Assembly (NCBI GenBank): GCA_959347345.1
Contig: OY365738.1
Location: 1,884,501 to 1,948,500 of the forward strand
Source: an uncultured Amylibacter sp.
Lineage (GTDB): Bacteria; Pseudomonadota; Alphaproteobacteria; Rhodobacterales; Rhodobacteraceae
Direction of reading: 5' to 3'
Length of the DNA stretch: 64,000 bases
Part shown: positions 60,137 to 64,000 of the stretch, one piece after another
How positions within the stretch are numbered: the first letter of the stretch is position 1
Layout: every line of letters starts with the position of its first letter
Made by a program: the position numbers and the translations under genes
The notes under the pieces: model-generated
What the model saw: only the letters and a program-made list of their open reading frames with translations
Told to the model about the DNA's origin: nothing
Databases searched by the model: none

Positions 60137-61351
60137 CTATACCCGTTCTATAATCGTGGCAACACCCATGCCAGAGCCGATACACATCGCCACCAGCCCA
60201 GTGGCTACATCTCGCCGTTCCATCTCATCCAGCAGAGTTCCCAATATCATCGCCCCAGTCGCGCCCAAGGGATGCCCCATGGCTATCGCCCCGCCATTCA
60301 CGTTTAGGCGGTCGTCATTCAGATTAAAGTGCTGCATAAAACGCAAAACCACGGCGGCAAAGGCTTCATTCACCTCAAACAAATCAATATCATTCAGGGT
60401 CATTTTCGCGGTTTTCAGGATTTTTTCGCACACAGGAATCGGCCCCGTTAGCATAATAGTCGGATCAGTGCCGATTTTGGCGGTGGCAACAATCCGCGCA
60501 CGAGGTTTTAACCCGTGGTCTTTGCCGAATTGTTCCGAGCCAAGCAAAACCCCCGCCGCACCGTCCGAAATAGCAGAGGAATTGCCCGCGTGATGAACAT
60601 GGTCTATCCGTTCCAAATGCGGATATTTCATCAATGCGATTTTATCAAAGCCAGGCATACCCTCGCCTATATCCTTAAAGGAAGGCGATAGAGCCGCCAA
60701 GGAGTCGGGCGTGGTATCGGGGCGGATTTGCTCGTCCTGCCCCAAAATAATCAATCCGTTTTGGTCTTTCACCGCCACGCGGTTTTTATCAAAGAAGCCA
60801 TTTTTCGTGGCAAAGGTCGCCCGAGCATGGCTTTGCGCGGCGTAGGTATCGCAATCCGCACGGCTAAACCCGTATTCGGTGGCGATAATATCGGCGGAAA
60901 TTCCTTGGGGGACGAAATGGGATTTCATCGCCAAATAGGGGTCGGCGGCGATGGCGGCACCGTCACTGCCCATTGGCACACGGCTCATGCTTTCCACACC
61001 CCCCGCGATATAGGCCGCACCCGCGGCCGCGTTGATTTGATTGGCTGCCAGATTGACCGATTCCAAACCAGAGGCGCAAAAGCGGTTTATCGATAGGCCG
61101 GGGATGGCTTGATCTAAATTGGAATATAACACCGCCGAGCGTGCCAAACACCCGCCCTGCTCGCCTATTTGCGTGACATTGCCCCAGATAACATCCTCTA
61201 TCGGTGCGTTATTGGGTAAATTATTGCGATGCAATAAATCGTTAATGATTTGGGCAGAGAGGCGCAGGGCAGGGACTTCGTGTAACTGCCCCGTGGCTTT
61301 GCCCCGCCCGCGAGGCGTGCGAATCGCGTCATAAATAAAAGCGTGGGTCAT
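60137..61351 (-). CDS. acetyl-CoA C-acyltransferase (thiolase)
   Basis: A 404-residue thiolase that cleaves 3-ketoacyl-CoA in the last beta-oxidation step. It shows IYDAIRTPRGRGKATGQLHE, the acyl-Cys in INRFCASGLESVNLAA, GGVESMSRVPMG, the His in NVNGGAIAMGHPLGATGA and the second Cys in MCIGSGMGVATI. ATG 61351 is used. It is the first gene of the thiolase-FadB-like operon. Confidence 0.94.
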   Translation of the reverse strand: MTHAFIYDAIRTPRGRGKATGQLHEVPALRLSAQIINDLLHRNNLPNNAPIEDVIWGNVTQIGEQGGCLARSAVLYSNLDQAIPGLSINRFCASGLESVNLAANQINAAAGAAYIAGGVESMSRVPMGSDGAAIAADPYLAMKSHFVPQGISADIIATEYGFSRADCDTYAAQSHARATFATKNGFFDKNRVAVKDQNGLIILGQDEQIRPDTTPDSLAALSPSFKDIGEGMPGFDKIALMKYPHLERIDHVHHAGNSSAISDGAAGVLLGSEQFGKDHGLKPRARIVATAKIGTDPTIMLTGPIPVCEKILKTAKMTLNDIDLFEVNEAFAAVVLRFMQHFNLNDDRLNVNGGAIAMGHPLGATGAMILGTLLDEMERRDVATGLVAMCIGSGMGVATIIERV

Positions 61352-61418
61352 GGGTGGGTCTTTCTTGATGGGGTGTGTTTTCCCTATTTTGCCAAAATAA
61401 GGGTAAAGATGCAAGGGG

Positions 61419-61536
61419 GATTAGTGATTAGTGATTAACGATTAGTGATTAGTGATTAGTTGTTTTTTGTCACTTCTTGACTGGTCGGCATAACGAAGTT
61501 ATGACGAAGACCCGCAAGGGCATTCATTATTATTCT
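61419..61536 (+). repeat. heptamer array and 3' end of the dispersed element (copy D fragment)
   Basis: Six units of GTGATTA/ATTAACG (61419-61461) are followed by CTGGTCGGCATAACGAAGTTATGACGAAGACC (read in two parts) and CGCAAGGGCAT. The last part equals the end of copies A and C (ACGAAGACCC-AAGGGCA). The core hairpin part is absent, so this is a truncated copy. No gene lies between 61352 and 61609. Confidence 0.75.
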
Positions 61537-61609
61537 AGGGCTGTTCTATAATTCTAGGAAACCGCCCCCGCTCTTGCCAAAATGAACCCAAAGCGGTAAA
61601 ACCCAAAAC

Positions 61610-63097
61610 ATGACCCAAGCCAGCTCTAAAGATACGATAGACTTCCTGCTAAACGATAAACCGGTCCGTTTGGATGGGTTAAATCCCCGCACAACCGTGC
61701 TGGATTTCCTACGTCTGGAAAAAAACCTTTGCGGCACGAAAGAGGGCTGTAATGAAGGCGATTGCGGGGCTTGTACCGTGCTGATTGGCCGCCTCACGCC
61801 AGATAACACCCTGCGGTATATCACCGTCAATTCCTGTATCATCTTTCTGCCCGCACTAGACGGCTGTCATCTGGTTACCGTCGAGCATTTGCGCGATAAA
61901 AACGGCGGGTTGCATCCTGTCCAGCAGGCTTTTGTTAATCATCACGCCAGCCAATGCGGGTTTTGCACCCCTGGTTTTGTTATGTCAATTTATGCGCTTT
62001 GGATGGAAAACCCCGCGCCCAGTATGGCGGATATTGACACGGCTTTACAGGGGAATTTGTGCCGTTGCACGGGCTATAGTCCGATTCGCAAGGCGGCGTT
62101 AAGCCTCTGCGAATATAAAGAAAAGGACGACCCCTTATTTATGGAACGCGAATCGGTCTTAAAAACCCTGACAGATATGAAAGCCCAGAATCAGTCCACC
62201 AAAACCATAACAAACCCTGATAATACTGAAGACTTGGCAATCCTACCCGTTACGGTTGATGGATTGGCAGGGGCTTTGCAAACCCATCCAAACGCAACGA
62301 TTATCGCGGGTGCCACGGATGTTGGGCTTTGGGTGACAAAACATATTAACGCGATAACCCCGATGATTTTCACCGCCCATTTAACTGACCTGCAAAGAAT
62401 AACCCACAATAAATTCGGGCGTATTATCGGTGCGGGGTGTAGCTATACCGATGCCCTCCCCCACCTTATCGCGGATTATCCGCATTTACGCGATTTGTTT
62501 TATCGGATTGGCGGGGTGCAGGTGCGTAATAACGGCACGCTTGGGGGGAATATAGCCAATGGCTCGCCCATCGGTGATACACCACCGCCTTTGATTGCAT
62601 TGGGGGCGCGACTGGGATTGCGTGCGGGCGCGACGAAGCGTGATATTTTGCTGGAAGATTTTTTTATTGATTACGGTAAGCAGGATTTGCGCAAGGGTGA
62701 ATTTATTGAAACCATCCATATTCCTGCGCCCGATTTGCCCAAAGGTGTGCGGGTGTATCACGCCGCCTATAAGATTTCCAAACGGCGGGATGAGGATATA
62801 TCAACCCTATCCGTGGCGTTTTATATCGCGGTGGAGCAGGGGTTGATTACCACTGCAAGGATAGCGTTTGGGGGCATGGCGGCAATTCCCAAACGCGCGG
62901 GTTTGGCGGAATCCGCGCTTATTGGAGGTGAATTTGATTTGGTGAATTTTAAGACGGCGGGGGAGACTCTGGCGGAGGATTTCCAACCCTTATCGGATGT
63001 GCGAGGTTCTGCTGAATACCGTATGTCCGTGGCAAAAAACATGTTTGTGCGGTTTTATTTGGAAATGACAGAAAATTCGGGGGGAGGATGCCAATGA
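61610..63097 (+). CDS. xdhA: xanthine dehydrogenase, Fe-S/FAD (small) subunit
   Basis: Oxidises hypoxanthine and xanthine to urate together with XdhB. 495 residues: a 2Fe-2S ferredoxin domain (CGTKEGCNEGDCGACTVLIG), a second cluster helical domain (QCGFCTPGFVMSIYAL, GNLCRCTGYSPI) and a FAD domain (IIAGATDVGLWVTK, VRNNGTLGGNIANGSPIGDT, then C-terminal AEYRM). The stop overlaps the xdhB start (ATGA). Xanthine also feeds Gpt (10077-10577). Confidence 0.94.
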   Translation: MTQASSKDTIDFLLNDKPVRLDGLNPRTTVLDFLRLEKNLCGTKEGCNEGDCGACTVLIGRLTPDNTLRYITVNSCIIFLPALDGCHLVTVEHLRDKNGGLHPVQQAFVNHHASQCGFCTPGFVMSIYALWMENPAPSMADIDTALQGNLCRCTGYSPIRKAALSLCEYKEKDDPLFMERESVLKTLTDMKAQNQSTKTITNPDNTEDLAILPVTVDGLAGALQTHPNATIIAGATDVGLWVTKHINAITPMIFTAHLTDLQRITHNKFGRIIGAGCSYTDALPHLIADYPHLRDLFYRIGGVQVRNNGTLGGNIANGSPIGDTPPPLIALGARLGLRAGATKRDILLEDFFIDYGKQDLRKGEFIETIHIPAPDLPKGVRVYHAAYKISKRRDEDISTLSVAFYIAVEQGLITTARIAFGGMAAIPKRAGLAESALIGGEFDLVNFKTAGETLAEDFQPLSDVRGSAEYRMSVAKNMFVRFYLEMTENSGGGCQ

Positions 63098-64000
63098 CTA
63101 AAAATAATACCCCCCACGATTCCGCCCATAAACATGTCACGGGACAGGCCGTTTATATTGATGATATCCCCCTGCCAAGTGGCACTTTGCATGCCTATCT
63201 GGGATTATCCACCTGCGCCCACGGTCGGATTATTGCAACCGATTTCACGGCGGTTCTGGCGGCAAAAAACGTTATCGGCGTGTTATCCGCCAAGGATATT
63301 ATCGGTGTCAATGATATCAGCCCAATGGGGTTAAATGACGAACCTGTTTTTGCCGATACCCACGTGGAATTCTATGGGCAACCGATTTTTGCCGTGATTG
63401 CCACGGATAGAAACTCTGCCCGTGCGGCGGCGCGACTGGCAAAAATTACCTACGAACCCCTGCCCCCCGCGATTAATATACCCCAAGCGATAACCCAAAA
63501 CGCCGATTATGTGACCAAGCCCTTGAAATTGGAACGCGGGGATATAACCGCAGGGTTTGCCAAATCCGCCCATTGCATAAAAGGGCAGTTTGCCATCGGC
63601 GGGCAAGACCATTTTTATTTGGAGGGACATATCGCCCTTGCGCAGCCTTGCGAGGATGGGGATATGCGGGTTTATTCCTCCACCCAGCATCCCAGCGAAG
63701 TCCAACACATGGTGGCGGGGGTTTTGGGCATTGCCCAAAACGCGGTGGTTGTTCGGGTACGGCGGATGGGGGGTGCGTTTGGCGGCAAAGAAACCCAAGG
63801 TAATATTTTTGCCTGTGTCGCAGCCTTGGCCGCGCAGCGGTATAATAGGGCGGTGAAGCTTCGCCCCGATCGCGATGATGATATGATTATGACTGGCAAA
63901 CGGCATGATTTCTTGGTGGATTATCAGGTTGGATTTGATAAGGACGGGCGAATTATTGCCTTGGATGGGATGTTTTCGGCGCGATGCGGGTTTTCTGCCG
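63094..64000 (+). CDS. xdhB: xanthine dehydrogenase, molybdopterin (large) subunit, N-terminal part
   Basis: The frame is open from ATG 63094 to the right edge (302 codons), so the gene is cut by the window, not broken. It shows HKHVTGQAVYIDDIPLPSG, FYGQPIFAVIATD, GQDHFYLEGHIALAQP, the Moco-binding RMGGAFGGKETQ and AVKLRPDRDDDMIMTGKRHD (Arg/Asp loop). It is translationally coupled to xdhA. GGGGGAGG lies before its start. Confidence 0.93.
   Translation, partial: MTKNNTPHDSAHKHVTGQAVYIDDIPLPSGTLHAYLGLSTCAHGRIIATDFTAVLAAKNVIGVLSAKDIIGVNDISPMGLNDEPVFADTHVEFYGQPIFAVIATDRNSARAAARLAKITYEPLPPAINIPQAITQNADYVTKPLKLERGDITAGFAKSAHCIKGQFAIGGQDHFYLEGHIALAQPCEDGDMRVYSSTQHPSEVQHMVAGVLGIAQNAVVVRVRRMGGAFGGKETQGNIFACVAALAAQRYNRAVKLRPDRDDDMIMTGKRHDFLVDYQVGFDKDGRIIALDGMFSARCGFSA

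Noticed and set aside
63094..64000. Broken xdhB (only short frames visible in other registers)
   Set aside because: The frame from 63094 is open without interruption to the window edge; the gene is merely cut off.

Overview
The window is a 64 kb chromosomal piece of an alphaproteobacterium with a compact, ordinary-gene layout (many ATGA stop/start overlaps). The clues are a RegB/RegA redox pair, COQ9 divergent from rpsU, hom next to glpX, a DUF721/DciA gene divergent from mutY, a ubiquinone-binding motif in RegB, and CCA-encoded tRNA genes. A marine SAR116-like lineage is a guess only. There is no prophage, transposase, rRNA operon or CRISPR array.

Layout. 1-10.6 kb: end of asd, a small secreted protein, carbonic anhydrase, an overlapping aminopeptidase / NlpC-P60 / gamma-glutamyltransferase-family trio, DUF192 divergent from a membrane methyltransferase, pdxH, a TbpB-like lipoprotein, fabI-gpt. 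10.6-18.6 kb: regB, regA, an HD hydrolase, ahcY, rpsU, COQ9, glpX, hom. 18.6-31.8 kb: an A+T-rich pentapeptide-like membrane protein, dciA-like, mutY, an aminotransferase and enolase-superfamily pair, rpmJ, tRNA-Val, a zinc-finger gene with polA, HIT, an orphan, adenosine kinase, nth. 32-37.8 kb: a four-gene catabolic operon (M20 amidohydrolase, DapA-family lyase, aldehyde dehydrogenase, FAD oxidoreductase). 37.8-41 kb: mazG, an Fe3+-type binding protein, rsfS-rlmH. 41-48.4 kb: a cobalamin operon (cbiX, an unrecognised gene, cobH, cobL, cobI, a cbiG-cobJ fusion, cobM). It runs on into a dipeptide epimerase, a D-amino acid aminotransferase and smpB. 51-64 kb: pyruvate carboxylase, an A+T-rich coiled-coil orphan, a phosphodiesterase, tRNA-Gly, DUF1127, a fatty-acid oxidation pair and the start of xdhAB.

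The most unusual content is outside the core genes. (1) Tandem 7-bp repeats (TTAGTTA, TTAGTGA, GTGAATT and variants) sit at the 3' ends of genes in at least 14 places and often supply their stop codons. (2) A roughly 370-bp intergenic element bracketed by such repeats in opposing orientation occurs at 5.7 kb and 51 kb on opposite strands, with a diverged copy at 25 kb and fragments elsewhere. It contains a hairpin that looks conserved by paired base changes. (3) Five A+T-rich genes without clear function (19.3, 29.5, 32.1, 42.2, 54.7 kb) are set among core genes. Three of them end in or next to heptamer arrays and a fourth has an array about 100 bp downstream. Two look like RNase H-fold (DUF429-type) proteins, one of them embedded by start/stop overlap in the cobalamin operon. 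(4) fabI has a perfect 10-bp inverted repeat that would cover its ribosome binding site.
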